Source: Bifidobacterium saguinibicoloris | GTDB taxonomy: Bacteria; Actinomycetota; Actinomycetes; Actinomycetales; Bifidobacteriaceae | Length of the DNA stretch: 64,000 nucleotides | Assembly: GCF_019331725.1 (NCBI RefSeq) | Contig: NZ_JAHBBF010000001.1 | Location: forward strand, 186,001-250,000 | Reading direction: 5' to 3' | In this document: positions 44,504-53,935 of the stretch, one piece after another | Position numbering within the stretch: position 1 is the first letter of the stretch | Layout: each line of letters starts with the position of its first letter | The notes under the pieces: model-generated | Told to the model about the DNA's origin: nothing | The model's input: the letters and a program-made list of their open reading frames with translations, nothing else | The model's database searches: none | Position numbers and translations under genes: made by a program

Positions 44504-45985
44504 TCACTTGTGGTAGAGGCTCACCCGCTCGTACTTGGGTTCGCAGGAGACGTTGACGCCGAGCTTGCGGTAGAGGGCCTCGTCGGCCGCGGAGACGATG
44601 ACGGAGAAGAACGCGTCGCAGCCGCGCAGCCGTTCGAGCCCGGCGATCACGCGGGCGGCGGGCTCGTCCTCCGCGCTCGTGATGGACAGGGCGATGAGCG
44701 TCTCGTCGGAGTGCAGACGGCGGTTCACACTGTGCAGATGCTCGGTCTTGAGCCGGCAAATCGGTTCGATGGCCTTGTCGTCGATGACCGGCAGGTCGGC
44801 GTCCACGCCGGTGACGGCCTTGAGCGCGTTCATCAGCAACGCGCTGGCGGCGCCGAGCAGCACGCCGGTCTTGCCGGTGACGACGCGTCCGTCGGGCAGG
44901 ACCATCGCGCCGGCCGGGGCGCCGGTCTCCTCCTCGCGTTTGAGGGCGGCGGCGCGCGCCGGCGACAGGTCCTCGTCCACGCCGGCCTTCTTCATGATCG
45001 AACGCAGCCGTTCGAGCTGCTCCTCGCCCTCGCCGGTGCGTTTGAACCGTACGGCGGCGGTGAAGTAGCGGCGCACGATCTCCAGCCGCGCGGCCTCGCG
45101 GCACGCCTCGTCGTCCACGATCGCGTAGCCGGCCATGTTCACGCCCATGTCGGTGGGGCTCTGATACGGGCTCTCCCCCATGATGCGCTCCATCATGGCC
45201 TTGAGCACCGGGAACGCCTCCACGTCGCGGTTGTAGTTGACGGTCGTCTCGCCGTGCGCCTCCAAATGGAACGGGTCGATGATGTTCGCGTCGTCGAGGT
45301 CCGCGGTGGCCGCCTCGTACGCGATGTTCACCGGATGGTTCAACGGCAGGTTCCAGATCGGGAACGTCTCGTACTTCGCGTAGCCGGCCTCGATGCCGCG
45401 CCTGTGCTCATGGTAGAGCTGCGACAGGCACGTGGCGAGCTTGCCCGAACCGGGGCCGGGCGCCGTGACGACGACGAGCGGACGGGTCGTCTCGATGTAG
45501 TCGTTGCGTCCGTAGCCTTCATCGGAGACGATGCGTTCGATGTCGTGCGGATAGCCGGGGATCGGATAATGCAGATGGCAGGTGACTCCCAACTGCCCCA
45601 GGCGGCGACGGTACGCCTCGGCCGCCGGCTGGCCCGCGAACTGGGTGAGCACCACCGAGCCGACGTAGAAGCCGCGGGAACGGAACACGTCGATGAGACG
45701 CAGCACGTCCTCGTCGTACGTGATGCCCAGGTCGCCGCGCGTCTTCGCCTTCTCGATATGGTTCGCGTTGACCGCGATCACAATCTCCACGTCGTCGACG
45801 AGGCTTTCCAGCATGCGGAACTTCACATCCGGCTCGAAGCCGGGCAGCACGCGCGAGGCGTGATAGTCGTCGAACAGCTTGCCGCCGAACTCGAGGTAGA
45901 GCTTGCCGCCGAAGCGCGCGATGCGTTCGCGGATCCTCGTCGCCTGCATGTCGATGTACCTGTCGTTGTCGAATCCCTGTCGCAT
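44504..45985 (-). CDS. DUF1846-family protein
   Basis: A 493-aa cytoplasmic protein closely matching DUF1846 throughout, including FGGKLYLEFGGKLFDDYHASRVLPGF near the N-terminus and APGPGSGKLATCLSQLYHE in the middle. Family members are widespread in Firmicutes and Actinobacteria; the GPGSGK sequence resembles a nucleotide-binding loop, but the activity is not established. The start is the ATG at 45985; a TTG at 45997 would add four residues. Its promoter (TATAAT) overlaps the terminator of the ABC operon upstream. It converges closely with the AlbA_2 gene. Confidence 0.88.
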   Translation of the reverse strand: MRQGFDNDRYIDMQATRIRERIARFGGKLYLEFGGKLFDDYHASRVLPGFEPDVKFRMLESLVDDVEIVIAVNANHIEKAKTRGDLGITYDEDVLRLIDVFRSRGFYVGSVVLTQFAGQPAAEAYRRRLGQLGVTCHLHYPIPGYPHDIERIVSDEGYGRNDYIETTRPLVVVTAPGPGSGKLATCLSQLYHEHRRGIEAGYAKYETFPIWNLPLNHPVNIAYEAATADLDDANIIDPFHLEAHGETTVNYNRDVEAFPVLKAMMERIMGESPYQSPTDMGVNMAGYAIVDDEACREAARLEIVRRYFTAAVRFKRTGEGEEQLERLRSIMKKAGVDEDLSPARAAALKREEETGAPAGAMVLPDGRVVTGKTGVLLGAASALLMNALKAVTGVDADLPVIDDKAIEPICRLKTEHLHSVNRRLHSDETLIALSITSAEDEPAARVIAGLERLRGCDAFFSVIVSAADEALYRKLGVNVSCEPKYERVSLYHK

Positions 45986-46039
45986 AGCTTCCGGCAAACC
46001 TTTCGAACGGCGTTGGTGGGCGTCGGATATGACTTGGGA

Positions 46040-46095
46040 ATTATAGACGAACCTCCGGCGGCGCGGAGGGCCCGGGAGGGTCGCGCCGCCGGAGG
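46040..46095 (-). terminator. ABC-2 operon terminator overlapping the DUF1846 promoter
   Basis: CCTCCGGCGGCGCG (46052-46065) pairs perfectly with CGCGCCGCCGGAGG (46082-46095), with a 16-nt loop, right after the ABC permease stop. The minus-strand tail TTCGTCTATAATT both provides U residues and contains TATAAT (46045-46040), a likely -10 for the DUF1846 gene about 55 bases upstream of its start. Confidence 0.65.
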
Positions 46096-46111
46096 TCCAC
46101 GATCCGCAGGC

Positions 46112-47566
46112 TCACGCCTCGGCGAGCCGCGTGACCGGGGACGCCGCGGACGCGGGGCGCGAACGCCTGATCCTCCCCACGGCGAGACCCACGCAGGCGA
46201 AGGCGAGGGCGAACAGGGCGACGAGCCCGAGCGAGGCGGCCCAGCCCGCGACGTCCACGCCGCCGGTCGCGGCGGTGCCGATGCCGAACGCGTCGTCGAT
46301 GGACGTGCAGTACCACCAGGAGGGCAGCATGCGACCGATCGTGAGCATCGGCGCGGGAATCATGTCCAGCGGGAACGTGGCGCCGGAGGTGAACAGGAGC
46401 AGCAGTCCGAACACGTTGGCGAAACCGTTGGCCATCGTGTCGCCGCACCCGGTCTCCCCAAGCATGAAGCCGCAGGCGACGGTCATCATCGCGTAGACGG
46501 CGGTCGAGACGGCCGTCATCGCGACGCCCGCCGGCGGCAGGGCCAGAGGGTCGATTCCCATCGCGAGCATCAGCGCGAAGGCCACGACGAAATAGGCGGC
46601 CACGACGACCAGCGCGAACGCGCACAGGGTAGCCATGCGCTGCACGCCCATCGCCGAGGAGCGTTGCGGCGAGGCGATCAGACGCCGCCGGACCTCGCCG
46701 GTGCCGAACACGCCCATGACCAGCGCCGTGCAGACGGTCATGGCGAGGAACAGCGGGTAGAGCAGCGTCTTCATCATGCCGCCGAAGCCGTCGGCGAGCG
46801 CGGCGCGACTCTTGGCCTCGGAGGACGCGGCGGATTCGCCGGTGTGGTCGATGCGGATCCCGGGGTTGGTTCTGCGGTCGCGGGCGAGGTCGCTTGCCCG
46901 AGTCGCGGCGGCGGCGAGGTCATGCAGGGTCAGTCCGGTCACCGTGCCTTCGGGCAGGCTGTCGGTGGTGGTTGCGCCCGCGTTCGCGTCGGCGTTGCCG
47001 GCCGCGTCGTTCGTGCCGGGGATGTGCGCGGTGACGTGCGTGCCGATGAGCGTGGTGCGGGTCATGGAGAGGAATCCGGTGACGTTCATGGAGGCCATGG
47101 AGCCGGCGCCGGACGTGTAGCTGGTGACGGTGTCGACCGTGGGGGCCGCCGTCGCGGCCTTCGTGTCCGTTCCCGCCGTGTCGTCCGTGCCGTCCGTAGC
47201 ACCGTCCGTGGTGACGGAGGCGATCATGCGGTCGGCGTAGCCGTCGGGGATGATGACGATGAGGTCGACCCAGTTGGAGACGACGGCCTGCTGCAGCGTC
47301 TCCGGGTCGTCGGCGACGTCGACGAGGTCGTTGCCTTCGGACAGGGCCGATCGCATGGCGGAGGCGATGTGTCCCCGGTTCCCGTCGCGGTCGATGACGG
47401 CGACCTTCGCCCGTTCGGGCGTGTAGGTGGCGTCGCTTCCGCCGCCGACCGCGCCGAGGGCGGATCCGCCGACGGCGAGCATCATGACGCCGATGAGCAC
47501 GAGGTAGATGATGATGTACAGCTTGTGTGCGGCGAGGATGCGCAGCGTGGCCTTACAGGTGTTCAT
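46112..47566 (-). CDS. ABC-2 type transporter permease (second)
   Basis: A 484-aa permease with one N-terminal helix (about residues 18-38), a large external region to about residue 270 rich in Asp/Thr/Ala, then five further helices and a short Ala/Arg-rich end. This is the ABC-2 / YhgE-like layout. It overlaps the other permease gene by 14 bases, and together with the ATPase these should form one exporter, perhaps for an antimicrobial peptide or lipid. The substrate cannot be read from sequence. Confidence 0.85.
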   Translation of the reverse strand: MNTCKATLRILAAHKLYIIIYLVLIGVMMLAVGGSALGAVGGGSDATYTPERAKVAVIDRDGNRGHIASAMRSALSEGNDLVDVADDPETLQQAVVSNWVDLIVIIPDGYADRMIASVTTDGATDGTDDTAGTDTKAATAAPTVDTVTSYTSGAGSMASMNVTGFLSMTRTTLIGTHVTAHIPGTNDAAGNADANAGATTTDSLPEGTVTGLTLHDLAAAATRASDLARDRRTNPGIRIDHTGESAASSEAKSRAALADGFGGMMKTLLYPLFLAMTVCTALVMGVFGTGEVRRRLIASPQRSSAMGVQRMATLCAFALVVVAAYFVVAFALMLAMGIDPLALPPAGVAMTAVSTAVYAMMTVACGFMLGETGCGDTMANGFANVFGLLLLFTSGATFPLDMIPAPMLTIGRMLPSWWYCTSIDDAFGIGTAATGGVDVAGWAASLGLVALFALAFACVGLAVGRIRRSRPASAASPVTRLAEA

Positions 47567-48806
47567 AGCGTTGCTCCTTGAGCATGATGACGCCGGCGGC
47601 GAGGAACACCGCGCTCATGGCGAGGAGGATTCCGCAGGTCTCGGCGAACGGACGGTAGCTGTCGTAGTAGAGGATGTCGTAGAACAGGTTGGTCACCTGC
47701 TGGGCGGGGTTGATGACGGCGAGCGCGGGCGCGTGGCGTTCGATCCAGTCGCTGAGGTCCATGGCGAATTGGCCGTAGAGTCCGGAGAACAGTGACAGCG
47801 CGCAGGGGATGGCACTGGTCAGGCCCATTTTGACGCCGTGCGGGAGTTTCGGTATCGCGCCGATCATCGTGCCGAACGCGCATGCCATGAACGAGGCTAC
47901 GGCTACGGCGAGCACCGCGGCGGGTTCGCGTCCTCCCAGGGGTATGCCGCAGCCGTAGCGGATGTAGGCGAGGGCGATGGTGAGGCTTGCGGCGGAGCAG
48001 AGCCAGCCGGCGAGGAATCCGGCGATGAGCTGCCGTCCGCGTCCCAACGGGGCGACGGTGCGGCGGATGCCCAGTGCGGACAGGTTGGCCTGCGCCGTGG
48101 TGACGGCGGAGATCGAGTATCCCATGGCCATGAGGCAGGCCATGCCGAGCAGCGCGTAGTAGTATCGCGCGGTCGTGTCCGGCTTGGCGTTCGTCAGGCT
48201 CGTCTCCCGGGTGAGGCCCGCGGTCTCGCCGACGGATTCCCAGAACGCGCGGCTGGCCGCGGCCTGCGGGTTGCGTGCGATGAGGTCGCGTACGGTGGCG
48301 TCGGTGCGGTTGTACAGGCCGAGCATGGTGTCTATCGCGGCCACGGTGATGGCCGTGTTGGAGTCGGCGCCCGTCGCGCCGCCGCGGATCGCGTTCGCGG
48401 TGGCGGGCGAGAGCGTCAGGGACAGTCGGCCGTTCCCGTCGGCGCGCAGATAGCCGTCGGCCTTCCCGTCGGCGAACGCCGTTCGCGCCTCGTCGAGCCC
48501 GTCGACGTCGACGGCCGTGAACAGGGTCATGCGTTCGCCGCCGGCTCCGCCGTCGGAGTCGGCACCGGATGAGGCCCGCTCCTTCCCCGACAGTACGCCG
48601 ACGAACGTTTTCGCCCCCTCGGCCTTGTCCCAGTTCGCGTCCTGGACGACGGCCATCGGCACGGCCTTGAGCTCGTATCCCTCGTTCAGTCCGGAGAGCA
48701 TGCCGTTGAACAGGGTGGCGAGCGCGAGCGGGAAGACGATGAGCCAGAACAGGGCGCTGCGGTTCCTGAGGTTGGTCTTGAGCGTCGTGACGAATGTGGA
48801 CCACAT
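47553..48806 (-). CDS. ABC-2 type transporter permease (first)
   Basis: A 417-aa permease of the same type: N-terminal NLRNRSALFWLIVFPLALATLFNGM, an external region of about 150 residues, and six C-terminal helices, ending in LAAGVIMLKEQRYEHL. The N-terminal segment before the first helix is a hallmark of ABC-2 transporters. It follows the ATPase by 37 bases with AGGAG upstream. Two paralogous permeases with one ATPase suggest a heterodimeric membrane part. Confidence 0.87.
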   Translation of the reverse strand: MWSTFVTTLKTNLRNRSALFWLIVFPLALATLFNGMLSGLNEGYELKAVPMAVVQDANWDKAEGAKTFVGVLSGKERASSGADSDGGAGGERMTLFTAVDVDGLDEARTAFADGKADGYLRADGNGRLSLTLSPATANAIRGGATGADSNTAITVAAIDTMLGLYNRTDATVRDLIARNPQAAASRAFWESVGETAGLTRETSLTNAKPDTTARYYYALLGMACLMAMGYSISAVTTAQANLSALGIRRTVAPLGRGRQLIAGFLAGWLCSAASLTIALAYIRYGCGIPLGGREPAAVLAVAVASFMACAFGTMIGAIPKLPHGVKMGLTSAIPCALSLFSGLYGQFAMDLSDWIERHAPALAVINPAQQVTNLFYDILYYDSYRPFAETCGILLAMSAVFLAAGVIMLKEQRYEHL

Positions 48807-48843
48807 GATGCGTCTCCTTCCGAATGCCGTTCGGTGCGGCCGG

Positions 48844-49812
48844 TCAGTCCCTCAGGGCCTTGCCGGTGAGTTCGAGGAACACGTCGTTGAGGCTGGGCGG
48901 CCGGCTGGTGAGGTGTCCGACGTTGGCACCGTGCTCGCGCAGCACGCCAATGAGGTCGACGAGGTTGTGTTCGCCGCGGCGGCAGCGCACGTCGAGCTCA
49001 CGGCCGTCGTACGTCGCCTCGATGACGCATGGCAGGGCGCGTACGGAGGCGAGCGCCGTGTCGTCCAGGTCGAGGGTCTCGACGGTGATGCGTTCGCCGG
49101 TGTCGATCATGGCCTTGAGTTCGTCGGCGGTGCCGAGGGCAAGATGCCGGCCGTGGTCCATGATGAGGATGCGGTCGCAGATCCGTTCGACCTCCTCCAT
49201 GTAATGGCTCGTGTAGACGACGGTGGCTCCCGCCTGGTTGAGTCCCTCGATGCCTTCGAGGATCGCGTTGCGGCTCTGCGGGTCGACGGCCACGGTGGGT
49301 TCGTCGAAGAAGATGAGGTCGGGCCTGTGGGCGATGCCGCAGGCGATGTTGAGGCGGCGCAGGAGTCCGCCGGACAGCTTGCGCGGCCGGTACTTGCGGA
49401 AGTCCCCCAATCCCGCGAAGTCGATGGCCTGTTCGACCAGGGGCGCGCGGTCGGCTTTCCTCGGCACGTACAGGGAGCAGAAGTAGTCGATGTTCTCGCT
49501 CACGGTGAGCTCGTCGAACACGGCGACGTTCTGCGGCACGATGCCGATGCGGCGTTTGAGCGCGTAGCTGGTGGGCGTCATCGGTTCGCCGAAGACCCGG
49601 ATGGAGCCGGAATCGTAGGCGAGCAACGCGAGGATGCAGTTGATGGCGGTGGTCTTGCCGGAGCCGTTCGGTCCGAGCAGGCCGAAGATCTCGCCGCGGC
49701 GCACCTCGAGGTCGAAGTGGTCGAGCGCCACCATGTCCCCGTAGCGTTTGACGAGGCCGTCGACCTTGACCGCCGGGGTCGTGTCCGCGGCCGTCACTGT
49801 GTTCGTCGTCAT
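48844..49812 (-). CDS. ABC transporter ATP-binding protein (drug/peptide export type)
   Basis: A 322-aa ATPase with Walker A LLGPNGSGKTT, Q-loop GIVPQNVAVFDELTVSEN, signature KLSGGLLRRLNIACGIA, Walker B PDLIFFDEPTVAVD and switch YTSHYMEE, plus a C-terminal regulatory domain typical of CcmA/DrrA-type exporters. The start is the ATG at 49812 with AAAGGGGAG upstream; the frame extends to 49875 without support. It is the first gene of the transporter operon and faces the sensor kinase gene across the palindrome at 49905-49918. Confidence 0.92.
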   Translation of the reverse strand: MTTNTVTAADTTPAVKVDGLVKRYGDMVALDHFDLEVRRGEIFGLLGPNGSGKTTAINCILALLAYDSGSIRVFGEPMTPTSYALKRRIGIVPQNVAVFDELTVSENIDYFCSLYVPRKADRAPLVEQAIDFAGLGDFRKYRPRKLSGGLLRRLNIACGIAHRPDLIFFDEPTVAVDPQSRNAILEGIEGLNQAGATVVYTSHYMEEVERICDRILIMDHGRHLALGTADELKAMIDTGERITVETLDLDDTALASVRALPCVIEATYDGRELDVRCRRGEHNLVDLIGVLREHGANVGHLTSRPPSLNDVFLELTGKALRD

Positions 49813-49904
49813 GGCCGTCTCCCCTTTCCTTGGATGGTGATCCCATTGTCCTTCCATGCGGCGGCCGGATTCCACCGACGAACGTCACGCCTCGCGCGAC
49901 GGAC

Positions 49905-49918
49905 ATGACATTTGTCAT
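49905..49918. promoter_or_regulatory. Candidate response-regulator operator
   Basis: The perfect palindrome ATGACATTTGTCAT lies between the ABC operon and the kinase gene, about 90 bases from one start and 60 from the other. NarL/LuxR-type response regulators often bind such short symmetric sites, so the adjacent regulator is the obvious candidate to control both directions. Confidence 0.55.
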
Positions 49919-49980
49919 CCGCCCGCGGCCGCGGGCTAAGCTGGAGCTGATTGGAGGCCATGACGGAAAGGGGAGGCGGC

Positions 49981-51312
49981 ATGCGCGAACTGCTGGTCAA
50001 GACGCTGCTGTTCGGCCTGTGTCTGACGTTCGCCGTCACCACGTCCCCCGCATCCGGTCCCGTGCCGTCATGGCCGGCTTCGGACGGCATGGCGACGACC
50101 GCGGGGATGCTGCTCGCCGTGTGCGCGACGGCGCTCGCCGCCTGGCTGCGTTCCCTCCGGCCCGCCGGTCCCGCGTCATCGTCCATGAGGACGGGGGACG
50201 CCGGTTGGATGCCGCCGCTCGCGTATGCGGCGTTGGCCCTTCTCGAGCCGCGATGGTGTGTGTTCCTGCCGTTGGCCGCCTACGATCTGGCATGCGCCGG
50301 TCCGCCGGTGTCCGGTTCCGCGTCCGCCCGTCCCGCCGTGTACGGGACCGGGCGGACGACGGTCCGTCTCGCCGTCGACGTCGTCGTCCGGTTCGCGTGG
50401 GCGCTGCCGCTGCTGCGGCCCGTGGCCGCGTACCTTCATGACGGTCCGTCGGCCGCCGCCGTCCGCCCGTCGACGCTGCTGACGGCCGCGTTGTGCACGG
50501 CCCTCGGGTTCGCGTTGGGCCGTTCGGAGCGGGACGTCGCCGGGTCGCGTCGGGCGCTGCGGTCGGAGCGGGACGCGGCGCGTCAGGAGGCCCGGGACGC
50601 GCGCACGCGCATCGCCGACCTGGACGAGGAGCGTGCGCGTGCGGTGCGCGTCGCCGCGCTCGGCGAACGCACGCGCATCGCGCGCGAGATCCACGACAAC
50701 GTCGGCCATCTGCTCACGCGCGCGATCATGCAGGCGAAGGCGGGCGGCGCCGTGGCCAACGCGACCGACGATCGGACGGCGTCGGCCGGTTTCGCCGCAC
50801 TCGGCGCGACGTTGGACGACGCGATGACGATGGTGCGGCGCTCCGTGCACGACCTGGAGGACGACGGCACCGATTTCGCCGCGCAGATCGACGCGGCCGC
50901 CCACGCGTTCGACGGCGCCTCCCCCGGCTTCCGGGTGGCCATGACCTGCGACGTCGCCTCCGCGCCGGCGCCGGTGGCCCGATGCCTCGCCACGGTGATC
51001 CGCGAATCGTTGTCGAACACGGCGCGGCACAGCGCCGCCCGGACGGCGACGGTCACGTTGCGCGACTTCCCCGCGCTCTGGCAGCTGGTCGTACTCGACC
51101 CGGGGCCGAGACTCGACGAAGGCGCGGAGCCGGCGCGCGTGGCCGGCGAGGCGCCGCGCGGCATGGGGCTCGCGGACATCGCCGAACGCGTGCGCGCGGT
51201 CGGCGGCACGTCGGCGTGCGGACCGTACGGCGATGGCTGGCGCGTGTTCGCCGCCATACCGAAAGGACCATGGGCCGTGCATGACGACGACGATACGAAC
51301 GGAGGCGCATGA
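49981..51312 (+). CDS. Sensor histidine kinase (HisKA_3 / NarL-partner type)
   Basis: A 443-aa membrane kinase. The N-terminal half has several short hydrophobic helices and no large external sensor domain. A coiled linker (LRSERDAARQEARDARTRIADLDEERARA) precedes the dimerisation helix with the phospho-accepting His in RTRIAREIHDNVGHLL. The ATPase domain has VIRESLSNTARHS (N box) and a degenerate G box ending GMGLADIAERV. Such intramembrane-sensing kinases often respond to envelope stress or antimicrobial compounds. The ATG at 49981 has GGGGAGG upstream. It overlaps the regulator gene by four bases. Confidence 0.9.
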   Translation: MRELLVKTLLFGLCLTFAVTTSPASGPVPSWPASDGMATTAGMLLAVCATALAAWLRSLRPAGPASSSMRTGDAGWMPPLAYAALALLEPRWCVFLPLAAYDLACAGPPVSGSASARPAVYGTGRTTVRLAVDVVVRFAWALPLLRPVAAYLHDGPSAAAVRPSTLLTAALCTALGFALGRSERDVAGSRRALRSERDAARQEARDARTRIADLDEERARAVRVAALGERTRIAREIHDNVGHLLTRAIMQAKAGGAVANATDDRTASAGFAALGATLDDAMTMVRRSVHDLEDDGTDFAAQIDAAAHAFDGASPGFRVAMTCDVASAPAPVARCLATVIRESLSNTARHSAARTATVTLRDFPALWQLVVLDPGPRLDEGAEPARVAGEAPRGMGLADIAERVRAVGGTSACGPYGDGWRVFAAIPKGPWAVHDDDDTNGGA

Positions 51313-52010
51313 TGCGGATAGCGATAGCGGACGACGACCCGATCGTCTGCCAGTCGTTGGCGACGATCCTCGAGGCGACGGGGACGGCCGACGTGCTGTG
51401 GACGGCGAACGACGGCGACGCGACGGTGCGGAGGTACTTCGAGACGCCGTCGAACCGGCCGGACGTGCTGCTCGTGGACGTGCAGATGCCCGGACGCGAC
51501 GGGCTCGACGCGGCGCGCGCGATCCTCGCCAAGGACCCGGCGGCGCGCATCCTCGTGCTCACCACGTTCGCGGACAAGGCGTACATCGACCGGGCGATGG
51601 CGTTGGGTGCGAAGGGCTATCTCATCAAACAGGACGTGGCGTCGGTCGCACCCGCGCTGAACGCGGTCATGGCCGGACAGGTGGTGCTCGGCGCCGACGT
51701 GCTCGGCAAGCTCACCGCGCCGGCGGCATCCACCGGTTCCCACGAGGGCGTGGATGAAGCCTCCGCCGCATCGTCCCGCGGCATCGCATCGTCCGCCGTC
51801 GAACCGGACGGCGCGATGGACGCGCTGCTGAACGACCGCGAACGCGCCATCGCCGCGCTCGTCGCCGAAGGATTGGACAACCGGGACATCGCATCCCGGC
51901 TGTTCCTCAGCGAAGGCACCGTGCGCAACCGGGTGAGCGCGATCCTCGACAAACTGGGACTCGCGAACCGCACGCAGCTCGCGATCCTGTGGATCCGCGA
52001 ACACCGGTAG
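51309..52010 (+). CDS. LuxR/NarL-type response regulator
   Basis: A 233-aa regulator with a receiver domain (MRIAIADDDPIVCQ, phospho-accepting Asp in VLLVDVQMPGRDG, Lys in GYLIKQDV) and a C-terminal LuxR HTH (NDRERAIAALVAEGLDNRDIASRLFLSEGTVRN-type). An Ala/Ser-rich insert of about 35 residues lengthens the linker. The genes for kinase and regulator overlap (ATGA). It probably controls the divergent ABC transporter through the palindrome between them. Confidence 0.92.
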   Translation: MMRIAIADDDPIVCQSLATILEATGTADVLWTANDGDATVRRYFETPSNRPDVLLVDVQMPGRDGLDAARAILAKDPAARILVLTTFADKAYIDRAMALGAKGYLIKQDVASVAPALNAVMAGQVVLGADVLGKLTAPAASTGSHEGVDEASAASSRGIASSAVEPDGAMDALLNDRERAIAALVAEGLDNRDIASRLFLSEGTVRNRVSAILDKLGLANRTQLAILWIREHR

Positions 52011-52032
52011 GCGTGAACGGCCACCCGCCCCG

Positions 52033-52656
52033 TCAGCTGTTCTTCATGACGATGCTGTCGACGGTGTTGGCGACGCGTTCGCAGTCGTCGGAGCACCGCT
52101 CGAGGTGACGGTACACGTCGTGCCATGCGAACACCTGCAGCGGGTCGCCGCCCTCGGTGTGCAGGGCCCGCATCGCCTTGATGAACACATGGTCGGCGTC
52201 GGTTTCGATGGTGTTGATCGCGAACACGAGCTCGCGCAGCGTCCTGGATCGCTTGAAGCGCGGCAGTTCGGCCGTGAGCTCGCGGATGCGTTCAGTGGCG
52301 CGCACCACCATATCGGCCATCTCGATGGCGTCGGAGCGCATGTCGGTGACGTTGTCGTAGTAGAGACGGTCGAGCACGCCCTCGATCGAGTCGGTAACGT
52401 CGTCGAGGACGTGGCTCAGCTCGGCGATGTCCTCGCGGTCGAACGGCGTGATGAACGCGGTCACCAGCTCGTCCATGAGGCCGTGGCGGATCTTGTCGGC
52501 GGCTTGTTCGATGCCGTGCATCTCCTCCATGCGCTCGCGCAGGCGCTCGGAATCGAAACCGTGCATCACGTCCGACAGGAGACGGGCGGCCCGGCATGCA
52601 TGTTCGGCGCTGCCTTGGAACGAGTCGAAGTAGAAGGAGTCGTTCTTCCTCGCCAT
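52033..52656 (-). CDS. DUF47 / PhoU-like phosphate-transport accessory protein
   Basis: A 207-aa all-helical protein resembling PhoU (DUF47). Acidic metal-binding-type clusters recur, including MEEMHGIEQAADKIRHGLMDELVTAFITPFDREDI and the internal repeat EMADMVVRATERIREL. DUF47 proteins are encoded with Pit transporters and modulate them. The pit gene lies upstream on the same strand, so the order here is transporter first, then accessory, with 52 bases between. Confidence 0.87.
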   Translation of the reverse strand: MARKNDSFYFDSFQGSAEHACRAARLLSDVMHGFDSERLRERMEEMHGIEQAADKIRHGLMDELVTAFITPFDREDIAELSHVLDDVTDSIEGVLDRLYYDNVTDMRSDAIEMADMVVRATERIRELTAELPRFKRSRTLRELVFAINTIETDADHVFIKAMRALHTEGGDPLQVFAWHDVYRHLERCSDDCERVANTVDSIVMKNS

Positions 52657-52708
52657 GTGGTGTGGTCCTTTCTCGTGGGAAGTGTCGGAGACCCCGTGGT
52701 GGGACGGG

Positions 52709-53773
52709 TTAGAAGACGAACATGAAGAGCTTGGCCATCGCGTAGCTGATGATGCCGCAACCGGGGAACGTGAACACCCAGGTGAGCATCATGTCACGCA
52801 CCACGCCGAAGTTGATGGCGGACAGGCGGCGCACGGCGCCCACGCCCATGATGGCGCTGGTCTTGGTGTGCGTGGTGGACACGGGGATGCCGAGCACGGT
52901 CATGAGCAATAGGCACAGGGCGCTCGACAGGTCGGCGGAGAATCCCTGGTATTTCTCGAGGCGGACCATGTCCATGCCGACCGACTTGATGATCTTCTCG
53001 CCGCCGACGGAGGTGCCGACGCCCATGATGGTGCTGCACAGGATCATCAGCCACACGGGGATGACCACGCCGACGACCGACGACTGTCCGTTGCTCAGGG
53101 CCATGCCGAGGAACAGCACGCCGATGAACTTCTGGCCGTCCTGGGCGCCGTGCATGAAGCTCATGGCGGCCGCGCCGGCGATCTGCGCGCCGGTGAAGAA
53201 CCCGTTCGTGCGCCGCCGGTCGAGGCCGGCGCAGACCAGCGTCACCGCCTTGCACACCAGCCATCCCATGGCGAACCCGATGAGCAGGCTCGCCGCCAGA
53301 CCGTACAGCACCTTGACCCATTCGCCCATGTTGATGCCGGCGATGCCGCCCTGGATGGCGATGGCCGCGCCGGACAGGCCGGCGATGAGGCTGTGGCTCT
53401 CGGACGTGGGGATGCCGAGCATCGAGGCGCCCACGCTGTAGACGACGATGGAGAACAACGCGGCGCACAGGGCGATGAGCGCGGCGTCCGTGTCCCCGCC
53501 GAAATCAACCATCGTGCTGATGGTGGAGGCGACCGACGCGTTGATCTGCGTCATGAGGAACACGCCGAGGAAGTTGAACACGGCGGCCATGACCACGGCG
53601 GACCGCACACGCATACAGCGCGTGGTCACGCATGTGGCGATGGCGTTGGGAGCATCCGTCCACCCGTTGACGAAGATGACCCCGAGCGTGAGCAACGTCG
53701 TCACGAACAACGCCGGGTTCGAGAACACCTGTTGGAGGAAATGGGCGAACGACAAGTCCACGGGGATGATCAC
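52709..53773 (-). CDS. pit: PiT-family inorganic phosphate transporter
   Basis: A 354-aa integral membrane protein with about ten helices. The two inverted halves of the family are visible: FVNGWTDAPNAIATCVTTRCM in the first half (a variant of GxNDxxNA) and MSFMHGAQDGQKFIGV and GEKIIKSVGMDM in the second. It imports phosphate as a metal-phosphate complex with protons. The start is a GTG at 53773 with an AAGAAG-type ribosome-binding site. It is paired with the DUF47 gene. NGWTD replaces the usual GxND, which may be a subfamily difference. Confidence 0.9.
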   Translation of the reverse strand: MIIPVDLSFAHFLQQVFSNPALFVTTLLTLGVIFVNGWTDAPNAIATCVTTRCMRVRSAVVMAAVFNFLGVFLMTQINASVASTISTMVDFGGDTDAALIALCAALFSIVVYSVGASMLGIPTSESHSLIAGLSGAAIAIQGGIAGINMGEWVKVLYGLAASLLIGFAMGWLVCKAVTLVCAGLDRRRTNGFFTGAQIAGAAAMSFMHGAQDGQKFIGVLFLGMALSNGQSSVVGVVIPVWLMILCSTIMGVGTSVGGEKIIKSVGMDMVRLEKYQGFSADLSSALCLLLMTVLGIPVSTTHTKTSAIMGVGAVRRLSAINFGVVRDMMLTWVFTFPGCGIISYAMAKLFMFVF

Positions 53774-53935
53774 CTTCTTCTTCGCAGGATGGCGTAACCG
53801 TCACGACGATTGTAGCCGATGACCGACTACGTAGCGGCACGGTCGCCGTCGTGTCGCCGTCGTCCGACGGACGGATGTGCGAAAATAGACATGACGTCAA
53901 TTCGCAGTGATCGCGATGGCATTGGGAGGTGCGTC

